A stretch of DNA of 64,000 nt from Pollenia angustigena. Its lineage: Eukaryota; Arthropoda; Insecta; Diptera; Polleniidae. The notes below the pieces were generated by a model. That model did not search any database. It worked only from the letters and a program-made list of their open reading frames with translations, and was not told where the DNA came from. A program made the position numbers and the translations under genes. Positions 34,573 to 46,310 of this stretch are shown here, in pieces; positions within the stretch are counted from its first letter, which is position 1; every line of letters begins with the position of its first letter. Location of the stretch: NCBI GenBank assembly GCA_930367215.1, contig OV884059.1:63831393-63895392 (forward strand). The letters are read 5' to 3'.

Positions 34573-35323
34573 CACAGAAAAAAATAACTAAAGTTAATAA
34601 GTAATTGAAGAAAATTTATTAAAACTTTTCTAATATTTTTAACAATTTTCTTAATTAATATGTTTGTAAATTGTCATATTTACAATTTGTATTTTTTTTT
34701 TTGGTAAAAAATGAATTTGTATATCATAGTAAATAATTATTTTGTATCAAAAATATTAAAATATAAAATAAATAAAAATATCTTTGGATCAAAATCTTAA
34801 AAGGAATAGAGGATATTCGATTGCTGAGAAGCTGCATCAATCTAGAGGGTAAGTAAAACTATTATTTAATGATTCATATAGAATTTTTAACGGGTATTTT
34901 ATGTATACATATATTCTAGTATTTCAAATATTAACAACAATGGGGCCAAAAAATTCGATTTGTGGTGATGTCGGAACTTCCTAGTGCATCCGGGATTAGT
35001 CTGTTGGTAAAACAGCTTATAATTTTACTTGTAATGTGACTTTTAATGTATTTTACTATAAAATTAATATAAAATAACTCTTAAATGACATTTGTTGTTC
35101 AAATCAATAAGCAATAATATATTTTGTTAAAATGACAAACAATTGATGTTTAAATGTTAACAAATATTTTATTCAATATAACAACCTCATTGTTAAAAAT
35201 ATTTGTTGAGTTTTAACAATTCTAAGTAACAAAATTATTTTTTATATTTACAAATTCGGTTGTTGGTGCCTTTTCAATTAAAAAGTTAATTGGACAATTG
35301 ATTTGTCGTAATTTTTTTCTGTG
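34573..35323. mobile_element. 751-bp MITE with CACAGAAAAAAAT ends
   Basis: The left end CACAGAAAAAAATAAC is mirrored on the right (CACAGAAAAAAATTAC in reverse complement). TA flanks both sides (34,571-34,572 and 35,324-35,325). The interior is AT-rich with ATTGTTAAAA-like phrases and no coding. The TA duplication suggests a Tc1/mariner-type element; the superfamily is an inference. Confidence 0.7.
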
Positions 35324-36232
35324 TAGATTTATTAATGGAAATAAAATTACTTTGGAACAAATATTATCTTAATACCAGCATAATATAATGGTTTCAGGAA
35401 ACAAAGAGCCTATTACGAAAACTAAAGAATAAATAACATGTGATAAAATTTTTTAAATAGAAAATTTATAAAGGTGGGACTCAAACATTTAAAGTATAAT
35501 AATTGTATAACTAACTTAACTTAACTAACCAGCCTAAATAAACACTTGCCTAAAATCATAATTTGCATAACTTTATAAACTTATGAAGATCACATAATTT
35601 AAGTATTACAATAAAATAAGTACGCCGCAGGCTTATTTCGCTAAAATAAAATTAAAAAATTAGCTCGAAGTTAGAAAAAAAGGTATCCTGATTATCTGGC
35701 CTAAGCAACCAGTGAAATGCGCATAGAAACTACCTTTCCCTCAACAATAAATTTCATTGTATATATCAAAAATAAAAATTGGTCATTTCCGGTTTGGCAA
35801 ATGAAGCATTTTTTTGTTTTCAAATTAATTTCTTTTGATTTGAAGATCAATCGATTTTCTACAAGACTCACTTGAAATATTTTTTTGTTTGATTAATTTT
35901 TTGTTCGAAAAAAAAATATTTTTGAAACCGACAAGACTTTACCACCCCGTAACTCGACTAATAAACATCATAGAAAAACATCGTAAAACATATTTCGCAC
36001 ACTTACTCATATCTACTAAAACTATAGTTATGCCAAATTTAAAGGAATTCCAACTAAATTTTTTTATTGACAAACCAAATAATGCCAACGCACAATTACA
36101 AAGTATTAATTTTCGCTAAGTATATGTAAATCAAAAGGCTTTTATTTTGTGCAATATATTGTGCCACCTACTAATATTATATACAGACAGGCACTTTAAA
36201 TCAGCAATATCAATTATTGAACTTTGTATTAT
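35324..36232. other. AT-rich intergenic sequence with one dispersed repeat
   Basis: No gene recognised. The reading frame at 35,889-36,119 has no family resemblance and looks incidental. A dispersed repeat lies at 35,698-35,775. Confidence 0.5.
35698..35775 (+). repeat. Dispersed repeat: CAACAATAAATTTCA family
   Basis: CCTAAGCAACCAGTGAAATG, then TGCGCATAGAAACTACC and CCCTCAACAATAAATTTCA, is shared with 53,740-53,835 (reverse), 56,160-56,225 and 57,820-57,890. It looks like one end of a MITE family. Confidence 0.7.
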
Positions 36233-36240
36233 ATTGCAAA

Positions 36241-37200
36241 CAGTGTTGCCATGACCAAACAAAATTTGTAACCAAAATGTAAAAATAAAGTAACCAAATG
36301 CCATAAAAAGTAACCAAAATCGGTATGTATGTTTTTTATGGTTGTATTTGGTATAAATATACTTTGTATGTATGTATTTAAAACACTGTTTTATTTACAC
36401 TTAAGTTAAAAAGTATGTTTGTATATAGACACCTTAACCTCTAGATCGATTTTTATAAAATTTTAACAGTATGTAACTGATGGTCTGGAAGGTACAATAG
36501 GACTCATAATTTTTCGAAGTTTTTTGTGGAATATGCACCTCCCAAACAAAGCTTACACTTATTTTCGTCTATTTAAAAAACTGTATGCGTTATTTCCTTC
36601 AAATTTTTGAAGAATCGACAGACTATAAATCTATGTACATTATCAGGTTCCGTATGCCTCGGTAGGCGTAGAGAAAATGCTTTCCCATAGCCCTTCAAAA
36701 TGCACAGTTTTCCTTAAGAGCTCAAAAAATTGTCCCAACAAAAATCCCTACAACTTTGAAAAAGTCCCTACATTTTTAAGATTTCAAAACATTTCCTTCT
36801 TTTCCCTATGGCCAATTTTTTTTAGAAAAAATCCATACGGATAGGGATTTTCCCTACGTATAACGTCACTGTCCCAGACGGTGGTTATTATTTATAGCTT
36901 ATTTGATAATCGGTTACATAAAAAAAGCTAATTTCTTGAACGTGAACTAGAACACTCAACTTAAAAGAGAAACTGAAAGCAAATTAGATTTAATTTTAAA
37001 AAATATGAGTGAATTGTTAAAAAAAGTTTGGGGGTTTAAAAACTGGGAGTGCAAATCTTGACCGTCTCACACCCAAGTAAGAAAAAAAATTGGTTATTTT
37101 TCAGTTGAAAAAAGTAACCAAAATGGAAAAAAGTACACAAGTACACATTGAGAAAAAAAGTAACCAATTTTGTTTAAAAGTAACCAAAACGGTAACGCTG
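36241..37200. mobile_element. 960-bp hAT nonautonomous element with exact 8-bp TSD
   Basis: The ends CAGTGTTGCCATGACC and, on the other strand, CAGCGTTACCGTTTTGG are flanked by a perfect 8-bp duplication ATTGCAAA (36,233-36,240 and 37,201-37,208). TAACCAAA repeats several times just inside both ends, always pointing consistently toward the termini, as hAT transposase-binding subterminal repeats do. No transposase frame remains. The 72-residue frame at 37,090-37,308 runs across the end and is incidental. Confidence 0.95.
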
Positions 37201-37208
37201 ATTGCAAA

Positions 37209-38810
37209 CTTAAGGTATCTTAGGGCTAAAAAATCAGAGCAAGTTAAACTCTCTTTTTGGTTTAAAATGTGTTTAAACCAACAAATCTATAAATCACTAA
37301 ACATATAAACCATCTTTAAACGCATAAAATTGCGCGTTTAAACTACTAATACAGACCATATGAATTTGATAAGATTTATCGTAGTGCTGCCACATGTTAT
37401 TTTTTTTAACCACATATAATACATGGGACACTGATTTACAGTTGTTGAGTTTAAACTATATATAAATTCAAGTTTAGTTCAACTAAACCAGCTTTAAAAC
37501 CATCAGTGATTTATTAGCCATTAGTCAATTAATGATAAGATAACTTCAACTAAAAAACTACAAATCCATAAATAAGACACGAATTTTTCGTACATTTCTT
37601 TAGACTCTTTCTTATTATGTATTGAAGAAATAACAATTTATTTCAGAATTCGGTTTGATTCGGAAAATCTAAATTTTTTAGCATTGTTATAATACATCTA
37701 CTGTTTTTTTTTTTTTTTTCTTCATAAAAATACATAAACATAAACAAATAAACAAATACAACATAGATGCTATAATATTAACGCATTCTTTATATTTTAG
37801 TTTATTGTTTCTTTTTTGTTTGAAATAATCACGGTTTTAAACAAATATTTACCTTATTGCTAGTGTATTGGAGTTAATTTTTTTTTAAAATAAATATGTG
37901 AATTTAACAAAACTAAAATCAAAACATCTATTTAAAGCGCATAAGTACATATCTATGAATAAACTTGACATAATGACCTAAATGTTGTATAATTCTTTTA
38001 TGCTCCATTTCGTTATAACAAACTGATGAATAAGAAATGCCAAAGAAAACAAAAGTCAAAAAAAAAATTATAGGCTTTAAGCAAACAATGCTAAATAATC
38101 ATATATACACTGAGAGAAAAATTATATTAGCTCCGTTTTATGTTTATAAAAGTACAAACTTTTATCCTGTTTAGCTCTTGAAGGCCGGGTTTTTGAGACG
38201 TGGATTAACCTTAAACTTAGTTTAACATGTGATGTTTTTTGCAAAACATAGCTGTTCCGTCAAAATTTTGTATACAAAACTTATATGAAAACTAGGAAAA
38301 ATCTTAAATTTTCAGTTAAAATTTTATATTAAAATTTTAATTTAATCCCGAACTTTATATGGACCTTGTTATCCTTAGAAAAAAGAACAAAAATTAGTTA
38401 ATATTGTTTCTGTAGTCTTTGGTACTTATTTATCTAAGTCTCTTAAGCCAAAATCGGAAGACAATCTTTATGCAAAAACTCGAATTATCAGACAAGATCG
38501 ATAGAGAAATTGATTCTAAATAAATAAAAAGAGTAAATAAATAATTCGAACACTATTTTAAAATTACAACTTATTTTTTTTAAGTGTATATCTAAAAAAA
38601 AAATCTCACCCCATCTAGCATGACGTTATAATACATTATGCATTTACATTACATTATTTATACATTATTTTCGCTAGCTTATTTTAATTTTTATTAAGTT
38701 AAGTTCGTAATAAAATTACAAAAAATAGAGTAAAACGAAATATAGAAAAATCTTTTAATGCAGTAAAATAAGAAGACCGTATGAATATCAAAACAGCATT
38801 TATTTACTCA
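37209..38810. other. AT-rich intergenic sequence, no gene seen
   Basis: No coding frame of note. A possible weak MITE may lie between TATACACTGAGAGAAAAATT near 38,105 and the inverted-looking AAAAAAAATAAGTT counterpart near 38,580, but the ends match poorly. Confidence 0.4.
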
Positions 38811-38819
38811 TTTATTTAC

Positions 38820-40277
38820 TTGAAAAACGTATTTACACCAAATATATTTCACAATATTGCGGTCGAGTTACCACCTGTTGCTGCTAGAGCAGCTATTCCC
38901 CTCAGATTTGAGTTTAGAGAAATCGAAACGGCTATTTGTGACTTAAACACTAAGAAGGCACCTGGTATTGATAAAATCAGTAATAAAATGCTTTTGGAGC
39001 TACCTCGCATAGCAAAGAAAATTATTCTTTTAATTTTTAATGCTATTTTACGCCTTGAATACTATCCTCAAAAATGGAAGGTTTCCTTAGTTACCATGAT
39101 ACCAAAGCCAGGTAAAGATCATACAAAAGTTGAGTCTTATAGGCCTATTAGCTTTTTACCAAATATGTCAAAGCTGTTTGAGAAATTATTAGTTTCACAA
39201 TTAACACCGATTTTAAGTGAAAATAGATGTATTCCAAACCATCAGTTCGGATTTAGAAGAAAACACAGCACAATCGAACAGACTCATCGAATAGTTAATG
39301 TCATAAGAAAAGCATTTGAAGAAAAGAAATATTGCTCAGCACTCTTCATCGATGTTTCGCAAGCTTTTGACAAAGTCTGGCATGAAGGCTTATTACATAA
39401 ATTGAAGCAAAATTTACCAGCAAACACACACAAGCTGCTAGAAAGCTACTTAGTCGGTCGTAAATTTATTATTAAAGAAGGAAATTTCTTAAGTTCACCT
39501 CAGCCCATTGCCGCTGGAGTCACACAAGGCAGCATCCTGGGCCCCCTATTATACTTAATTTATACTTCGGACATGCCAACAAGCAACTATACACAAACTT
39601 CAACATTTGCAGACGATACAGCTTTTCTAAGCGTCCACGAAAATCGTTATGAAGCATCGCGTTACTTACAGCATCATATATTTCAACTAGAAATATGGTT
39701 ACGACAATGGAGGATAATGATCAATGAGCAAAAATGCGTACATATAACATTCACTTTGCGCCGGGAATCCTGCCCCCTTATTACAATCAATAATCAAATA
39801 ATTCCTCAACATTCGCATGTAAAATATCTCGGTATACATCTGGATCGGCGATTAACGTGGAAATGCCATATAGAGGCAAAATTAACTCAAATGAAACTAA
39901 AAGCCATTAAAATTCATTGGCTTATTGGAAGAAATTCTGTCCTTAGTCTCGATTGCAAGCTTCTACTTTACAACTCTATATTAAAGCCTATCTGGTGCTA
40001 CGGTATTCAACTATGGGGCACTGCCTCGGCCTCTAATATCGACAAAATTCAAAGGCGCCAAAATAAACTTCTTCGAATAATCACAGCAGCTCCCTGGTAT
40101 GTTAAAAACTCAAACATTCATAAGGATCTCAATGTGCCATAAGTTAAAACTATGATTACAAAATATGCAATAAAATATTTAAAAAGGCTTGAACAACACC
40201 CAAATCCACTAGCTCGAAATATTTTAAATCACTCGCTTAAGAAGAAGAGACACTGCAGCACTTACCCAATTAGATGA
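38820..40277 (+). pseudogene. Jockey-like reverse transcriptase fragment (ORF2)
   Basis: An open frame of 453 codons (38,781-40,142) covers most of the RT domain. Using numbering of that frame, it has KKAPGID (58-64), YRPISFL (120-126), FGFRRKHST (156-164), FIDVSQAFDKVWH (189-201, catalytic Asp 191), QGSILGPLLY (249-258), FADD (276-279, catalytic Asps), KYLGIHLD (348-355) and the C-terminal KPIWCYGIQLWG (402-413). The family copies its own RNA at a nicked target. The first 13-14 residues lie in flanking target DNA, so the ATG at 38,781 is not native. A TAA at 40,140-40,142 interrupts the frame, which then continues 44 codons (VKTMITKYAIKYL...) to TGA at 40,275-40,277, as Jockey proteins do. 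The apurinic endonuclease domain is absent, so the copy is dead. Confidence 0.93.
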
Positions 40278-40411
40278 GCGATAAACACCTATATAAGTGA
40301 ACAGAACCCGTGATGAAGAAAATTTTGTCTGGCACTGGCAGGACATAAAATAACGTATTAGGTTAAGATTTGATTAATTATTGTTAGTTCATATTTAATA
40401 TATGAAGATTC

Positions 40412-40417
40412 AATAAA
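40412..40417 (+). terminator. AATAAA polyadenylation signal of the LINE
   Basis: AATAAA lies about 12-17 bases before the A tract at 40,429-40,440, which matches the LINE's 3' end. Confidence 0.8.
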
Positions 40418-40449
40418 AAGCAATAATGAAAAAAAAAAAATTTATTTAC

Positions 40450-41684
40450 CCATTAATTGACTTCAGGGATGGAAAATAGCTTTTATAATTATGTACCAAC
40501 TATGAAAACAAAATGTACTTTTCAGGCCAAAAGGGTACCTTTTTTAATTATAACCGTTTTTTTTCTTACCCTGTAAACAACCAAAAAAATCGAGTTGGGA
40601 CTTTTTTATATTAAGCCATCGATATGTTCTTTGTTAATAAATAAAATTCCATTCTTTTGCCTTTAATTTAATTTTATCTTCGTTTGGTCTCCTCTTTAAG
40701 GTTTATTATTTTCCTTATGATTTTAGAACCATATTTATACCCACACCACAATGTTACGCGTTTGAGCTGATGTTTGTAACACATTAAAGTATTGGTTTTT
40801 GGCTCTCCATTATATATACCGATCCATAATTAAATACATATTAAAAATAGTGAGAATCAGTTCATAATTTCACATATCCCCTTTTATTAAGTTGGTATTA
40901 AGAGTAAATTTGGTCCAAACTTGTTTAATTGACATCAAATTCATCTTACCATACATATACAACTCCCGAAAATACAAATATTGGGACATGTTGACTTCGG
41001 AGACAGATTTTTCAGTTTTTTTGAAGAACCGGTTTTCGAATATTCCGAATAGTTGCTAATTTCAAAAAAAAGAGGGTTTCGGTAAAGCATTTAACAAATA
41101 ATCGGTTAACCGGTTTTAATTCGAATACCCGCACATAAAAACAGATAAGTCAAATTAGTTTTAAAAATAAAAAGTTTATTTGAATAACAACAAAAAGAAA
41201 TCAATCAATCAAATAAAATTTAATTTGTTGGTGGTTAAACATGTCTATATGAATCAGTAGGCTTCAACCACAATTTTTAAAAGTTACCAACAAAACCTGA
41301 AATATCTGCCCATCGACCACAATTTTTAAGCATGTTCACACGGACAGCAATATTCTTGTTTCGCTCTGCCATTCCATGCTGCGAAACAGGAAAAATTTAG
41401 TATAATCTCCAACTTTGATAACAATTATCGTTAGTTTATCTGAACTAGCTCCCAAAATATATCATAGCCAGTTAAAAAGTCAATTTCATTTTGTTTTGTT
41501 ATTTAAAGTAATAATTATAAAATAATAATATGTATAAAAGTATCAAATAATATATTTTTTAATTTTAACAGACGTTTTAATGTATTTTAAATAAAATAAC
41601 ACAAATAACACAAACAAATATCAAAATGAAACAAGAATGAATCGTATGAACAGCATGTTTGGGGTGGGGTGTCACAAGGCCATA
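40450..41684. other. AT-rich intergenic sequence with degenerate Helentron-like piece
   Basis: No gene. Around 40,735-40,985, phrases such as CCGATCCATAATT, AGTTCATAATTTCACATA and TTTGGTCCAAACTTGTTTAA resemble 58,430-58,620 and, more weakly, the Helentron-like elements at 48.5-51.2 kb. This is probably an old relic. Confidence 0.45.
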
Positions 41685-41811
41685 GGACATAACGCCATAA
41701 TGGCTTTATGTCTCAATTCAAACGGACATAAAGCCATAATTTTGATATGGCCTAAAGTCTCATATCAATTTTATTAGAATGGGACATAAAGCCATTATGG
41801 TTTTATGTCCC
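41685..41811. repeat. Cluster of GGACATAAAGCCATAATGGC palindromes
   Basis: At 41,685-41,714 and 41,781-41,811 the sequence is a near-perfect 30-base palindrome (GACATAA(C/A)GCCATAATGGC and its inverse). A half-unit, GGACATAAAGCCATAATTTT, lies between them near 41,724. Nothing suggests coding. Confidence 0.85.
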
Positions 41812-41836
41812 AGTTGATGTTTTGCGTTACAAATGC

Positions 41837-42165
41837 TTATATGGTATAACAAAGACTGGCTTCGCTAACTAAAGCTTTTCTGTATAGCAGGCCTTCGGCC
41901 GAGCGCAAGAATTTTCTCCTTTATGGTATAACAAGGCCGAATACGCAGAGAAGCTTTAGTTAGCGAAGCCGGTAATTGTTATACCATGGAGGAGAAAATC
42001 CTTGCGCCCGGCCCAAGGCCGGCTATAAATAGAAGCTTTAGTTAGCGAAGCCGGTCTTTGTTATACCATAGAGGAGAAATTCCTCTCGTCCGGCCGAAGG
42101 CTGGCTATGCAGAGAAGCTTTAGTTAGCGAAGCCGGTTTTTTTATACCATAGAGGAGAAAAGTTC
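41837..42165. repeat. GC-rich ~82-bp repeat cluster, left (one forward, three reversed)
   Basis: The unit carries GGCTTCGCTAACTAAAGC, a GGCCTTCGGCC hairpin, GGCGCAAGGATTTTCTCC and TCTATGGTATAACAAA. One forward copy at 41,850-41,935 is followed by three reversed copies with GCTTTAGTTAGCGAAGCC near 41,952, 42,035 and 42,115. It is far more GC-rich than its neighbourhood. Confidence 0.9.
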
Positions 42166-42174
42166 ATTGGGGAC

Positions 42175-42430
42175 TTAGTTCATACCGCCATTTTTGACAT
42201 AGAACAGGGCGACATGAAACAACAGGCTGTAGGAAAAATCGCCCAAAGAAAAATGGCCCAAAGAAAAATGGCCCAAAAAAATAAATGAAAAATCGCCCAA
42301 AAAAATTCCATGTAAAATTGGGCCTGAATTCATATGAAAAGTGACCCAAAATTGTTGGGCTATTTTTCGTTACTATTGGGTGATTTTTCGTTTTTTAAAT
42401 TTTACAAAAAATATTACATGAAAAATAGCC
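42175..42430. repeat. Short GCCCAAA(G)AAAAAT-type tandem repeat
   Basis: AAAAATGGCCCAAAG and AAAAATCGCCCAA units of about 13-16 bp recur between 42,230 and 42,430 on both strands. The minus-strand frame at 42,164-42,349 (Phe/Gly-rich) is a product of this repeat. Confidence 0.75.
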
Positions 42431-42589
42431 AATTTTTTCGGGCATACTATTTGTCTAAATCATTCATTATTACTATACGACGAATTCCTAAGTGTTATTT
42501 ATATAAATAACGGGACATATTGCAAAAAGGTGGCATGTCATAACGTCCACTTCATAGTGTCCGTGGACAAACTCGAAAGCATAGCTTAC

Positions 42590-42918
42590 AAACTCGAAAG
42601 CATAGCCGGCCTAAGGCCGGGTGCGAGGATTTTCTCCTCTTTGATCAAAACAAGTACCGGCTTCGCTAACTAAAGCTTCTCTGCACAGCCGGCCTTCGGC
42701 CGGGGGCAAGGATTTTCTACTCTATGGTATAACAAAAACCGGCTTCGCTAACTAAAGCTTCTCTGCCCAGTCGGCCTTCGGCCGGGCGCAAGGATTTGCT
42801 CCTCTATGGTATAACAAACACCGGCTTCGCTAACTAAAGCGTCTCGGCATAGCCGGCCTTCGGCCGGGCGCAAGGATTTTCTGCTCTATGGTATAACAAA
42901 ACCGGCTTCGCTTTCAGA
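42590..42918 (+). repeat. GC-rich ~82-bp repeat cluster, right (forward tandem)
   Basis: Three full units and partial edge units of the same ~82-bp repeat run head to tail, with GGCTTCGCTAACTAAAGC near 42,659, 42,741 and 42,823. The last unit breaks off at GGCTTCGCTTTCAG near 42,904. With the reversed left cluster this makes an inverted pair with a spacer of about 430 bp. Confidence 0.9.
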
Positions 42919-43206
42919 CCACCTTGTAAATAAATCCATATTTTTATATATTTTTTTTTGTATTTAGTAGTGCTACCATACTTTTATCTTAATTAAATAA
43001 GACTTTTCAAATAAAACTCAAAAAACCAATCTGTTTTAAATACGATTTAAGTTTGTTATGAACATTAACTTAATATTGATTTAAATACTATCCTGAAAAT
43101 TGGGCATTAATTTTACAGAAGTAAATGAAATTTGGCACGCATTATTTTCATATGACGTGAATTTGTGGTGTCAGAATTAATTAAGGATGGTTTATGAATT
43201 TCACTC

Positions 43207-43401
43207 TCAAAAAATTTTAATTCTTGGTGGAGCATAGCGAAAATTCGACACCACCGAATTTAATTCTTTCACTCGTTGGCCAAAGTTATTTTCTCCATTG
43301 CCTTCCCATTGTGCCAGGTACCCAAATATCAAACCAACTTGTGAAACTTTTGTACCTTGACTAGTTAAGGCGTTGCAGAAATCCAATATTTTATTAGGCA
43401 T
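43207..43401 (-). CDS. Possible short coding fragment, unknown
   Basis: A 64-residue minus-strand frame from ATG to TGA. Its composition is less biased than other frames nearby (Trp, Cys, Asn, Gln and Gly present, few Lys/Ile runs). I recognise no family, and there is an in-frame TAA a few codons upstream of the ATG. No flanking exon, repeat origin or promoter is evident. It could be an isolated exon of a small gene, a relic, or chance. Confidence 0.2.
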   Translation of the reverse strand: MPNKILDFCNALTSQGTKVSQVGLIFGYLAQWEGNGENNFGQRVKELNSVVSNFRYAPPRIKIF

Positions 43402-44689
43402 GTATCTTACTCGTACTTATGTATCCATTTATAAACAAAATTATCCAACACACGAAGTACGAGGTATTACATATAAAAGTGTATGTGTGATTGGGGAGTG
43501 GCTATAACTGTACAAGGCGTAAGTATCTATCTTAATACTTGCTATGCCTTACTTTGTTGTTATAATGACAAACACTGCAATCCATTCTACAACAAGCACT
43601 AATACCAAAATACATTAGGGACCCTGTCTACGAATCGTTGAAACTTCCGACGATAGACGGGTTACTTTATTTTCTTTTTTCACTCTTAACTTTATCTATA
43701 TCTATTTTTTGTAGTTTATGTTAGAAAATTTTTTTTGTAACCATGTTGACGTGTTTGTTTGAATGAAGTAAATGTAAAAAATAAGTTTGTCATATCGTTT
43801 CATTCTTCTATTTTATTTGTGTTTTTAGTGCAAACTGCCTTCTTCCTTCTTTTGGTGTCTTATATTTTCGCCATACTTATAATAAAAGTAATATTTTTTC
43901 CATTTTTCTTTTCAGCTTGTATTTTGTTTACTTAAAATGTAGGCCATACAATTTGTGGTTTAGTTATGAATAGTTAATTCCAATGAAAGTTGCATTAAAT
44001 AGACATAGTCGATATTCGTGTTTCCAATATTTATTCATAAATGATAACAAAGTATTTAATTTGTGATAAAAAAAAATAATAAAAAATATGATGTCTGCAT
44101 AATAAATTTGTTGCTAATAAGAAGTTTGGAATCATATTTTATTATATTGAATTATAAAATTTCCTTCCTACTTTATTATACTAGAAATGAATAAATTTAA
44201 AACTAAGCAACACACAATGTGGCATTACTATATTGCCGTGCTTGGCAAAAAGGCAGTAAAATTCACTTACTGCCTAAAATAATTTGCTACTAATTAATTA
44301 TAAAGTAAATCCTTAAACATTTTATGTCAAAGTAAGAGCAATCTTTCAAGTTTGCCAAACTTTAAAAAAATAGATAACAAAATTTCTGTTTTCACTGATT
44401 TTCATTTTTATACTTTACTGCCTTTTTCCTGAGTACGAGATACTTGAACATTTCTACAGATTCCGAAGACATTCTCCGTCTCTTGTTTACTGAGAATTAT
44501 ACAACTGTGAGGGTCCTCCAATGTTGCAGGCATAACCATCAAATTAATGTTATTTAATAGCATTAATGATTTGAAATCAATCAAAAAATTTTCCTAGCCC
44601 ATAGCTGATCATATGAGATGAGTAAGGAGAACGAAATAAGACCTAATAAATATCTAATTTATTACAAAGCTTTTTCCGGATTTAATTCC
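43402..44689. other. AT-rich intergenic sequence, no gene seen
   Basis: No coding frame of note and no clear transposon ends. Confidence 0.5.
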
Positions 44690-45490
44690 GATCGTAATTT
44701 CGAAAATGGAGGAGGTTGCACAACATATGTTCGCGTAAATCAAAAACGCTTTAACTAATTCCTTTAAGAAAAGTAATATTTCTTTCTAATATGCACAGTG
44801 GTTTTGGAAACATATTTTCTTTATCAAAATTTCGAAATTTTTGTTTTTTAAAAGTTCATAAAAAACTGGAAAATGCAGCTATGCTTGCAGACATATAAAA
44901 AAGCTACTAACAAAACAAGACATAAATGATTAAAATCTGTTAGCAACTTTTGATTTTATTCACAAAAGTCGAATTTAAATTAATTTAAGAATTTCATACA
45001 ACGCAATGTATGTATGGGAGCCCCCTAAAAAGTGAAGATAAATAGCAAGTATGTTTTAAGAGAATGTTAAGAACAAAAAACTAATGGAGGTCGTCCACAC
45101 ATTTAATCCACCTAGGGGCGACTACTTGGAATTTATGGGACTTTTTCTTCAATATATTTCTAGTCTGCATTGAACATTTTGTATGGGAACCCCCTAAAGG
45201 AATGAAGTTATCGGGTGGGTATGTTAGAAGTAAATGATTGAGATGAAAAATAAAGTGGGGTTGGCAGGGGCCAAATTTAAGAATTTTATTAAACCGACAT
45301 ATTTGTTTGGTTGAAATTCTTAAATTTGGCTCCTGCAGTGCCGATGATGCCCCTAGATGGTTAAAATGTGTGACCAACCAACCCCACTTTATTTTTTATC
45401 TTGGAATTTAGTTTTTATAGTTTTGAGTTTTGAGTTACGCGAACATATGTTGTGCAACCTCCTTCCTCCATTTTCGAAATAACGGTATAT
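44690..45490. mobile_element. ~0.8-kb inverted-repeat element carrying a 330-bp satellite monomer
   Basis: The left end CGTAATTTCGAAAATGGAGG with GGTTGCACAACATATGTTCG and CGTAA (44,694-44,742) is mirrored at 45,432-45,485, where the reverse complement reads CGTTATTTCGAAAATGGAGG and then the same motif. Between them, about 45,001-45,420 is a reversed, diverged monomer (plus some extra) of the satellite amplified at 10.5-13.2 kb and 29.8-32.4 kb. The minus frame at 45,081-45,377 is satellite, not a gene. Confidence 0.75.
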
Positions 45491-46096
45491 CTTGAAAACC
45501 ATAAAAAAACGTCGGGCACCACTGGATTCAGCGTACCCGAATTATGTTAAAACGCCATGTGCCCGGCTTGTCTGGTCGTTCAACTAGCAAAGTGTTATTA
45601 TTCAACACGTCGGTATACAACGATCACAGATACCAATTTGACATGAACTTGTTATCGAAAAAAGACACACTTGCCTACCTATCCCGTCGGCTATAATTCA
45701 TATTTTCAATATTATCAAAATAGAATATAATCATAATCAAAAGAATTTAGCTGTGTTCCAACACCTAATATACATTTAAAGTCATTGCGTTTTCTTGTTA
45801 AGAAAATGAAGGAATTTAAATACAGTTCCTATTTTTATGAACGATTTAAGACTCTTACAACGGCACAGACTCTCTGAATACAAATATTTAGAACAGTCAA
45901 GGATTTTATAAATTTCCACTGCAAAATTCACCTAAAATAAAACCAATATAAAGTCGATATGAAAAGGTCATCATAGAAATTTTACTTAGTCCATATGAAA
46001 GGGTCCTCATAGAATAAGAAATTTGTTACGATAGTTCCCTTTCGAGATGAGCCCTCATGCGACAAGAATATAGGAATTATATTAATAAGTTTTACG
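45491..46096. other. Intergenic sequence, no gene seen
   Basis: No open frame or repeat of note. Nearly duplicated phrases (GAAAAGGTCATCATAGAAAT, GAAAGGGTCCTCATAGAATA) occur near 45,960-46,020. Confidence 0.5.
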
Positions 46097-46310
46097 CAGA
46101 GAAAAAACATTTTTCAATATGGCCACCTCTAACAAAACTATTTTTAACATGTTCGGAGGCAACTTTAATAAGGTTTTTTCTTCGGACATATTTAACCATA
46201 ATATGCTTGCCGGGGACAATAATATTGTTAGATTAACCAAAAAACATTTAAAAATTTCCTATAAAAATAATTTTGTTGGAGGTGACCATATTGAAAAATT
46301 TTTTTCTCTG
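46097..46310. mobile_element. 214-bp MITE with ~48-bp inverted ends
   Basis: The left end CAGAGAAAAAACATTTTTCA then ATATGGCCACCTC is mirrored by the right end (CAGAGAAAAAAATTTTTCAA then TATGGTCACCTCC in reverse complement). The arms extend through AACAAAA(C/T)TATTTTTA. No target duplication is clear. It contains the ATG and first two-thirds of an apparently good frame (46,119-46,442), which is therefore not a host gene. Confidence 0.8.

Larger units (their letters stand above)
38820..40440 (+). mobile_element. 5'-truncated Jockey-clade LINE insertion
   Basis: The insertion is about 1.6 kb. It ends in a poly(A) tail (40,429-40,440) preceded by AATAAA, and is bracketed by a short target duplication TTTATTTAC (38,811-38,819 and 40,441-40,449). 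Only the C-terminal two-thirds of ORF2 and the 3' UTR are present. ORF1 and the endonuclease domain are missing, as usual for incomplete target-primed reverse transcription. Confidence 0.9.

Noticed and set aside
45081..45377. 98-residue minus-strand frame
   Set aside because: Translation of a satellite monomer.
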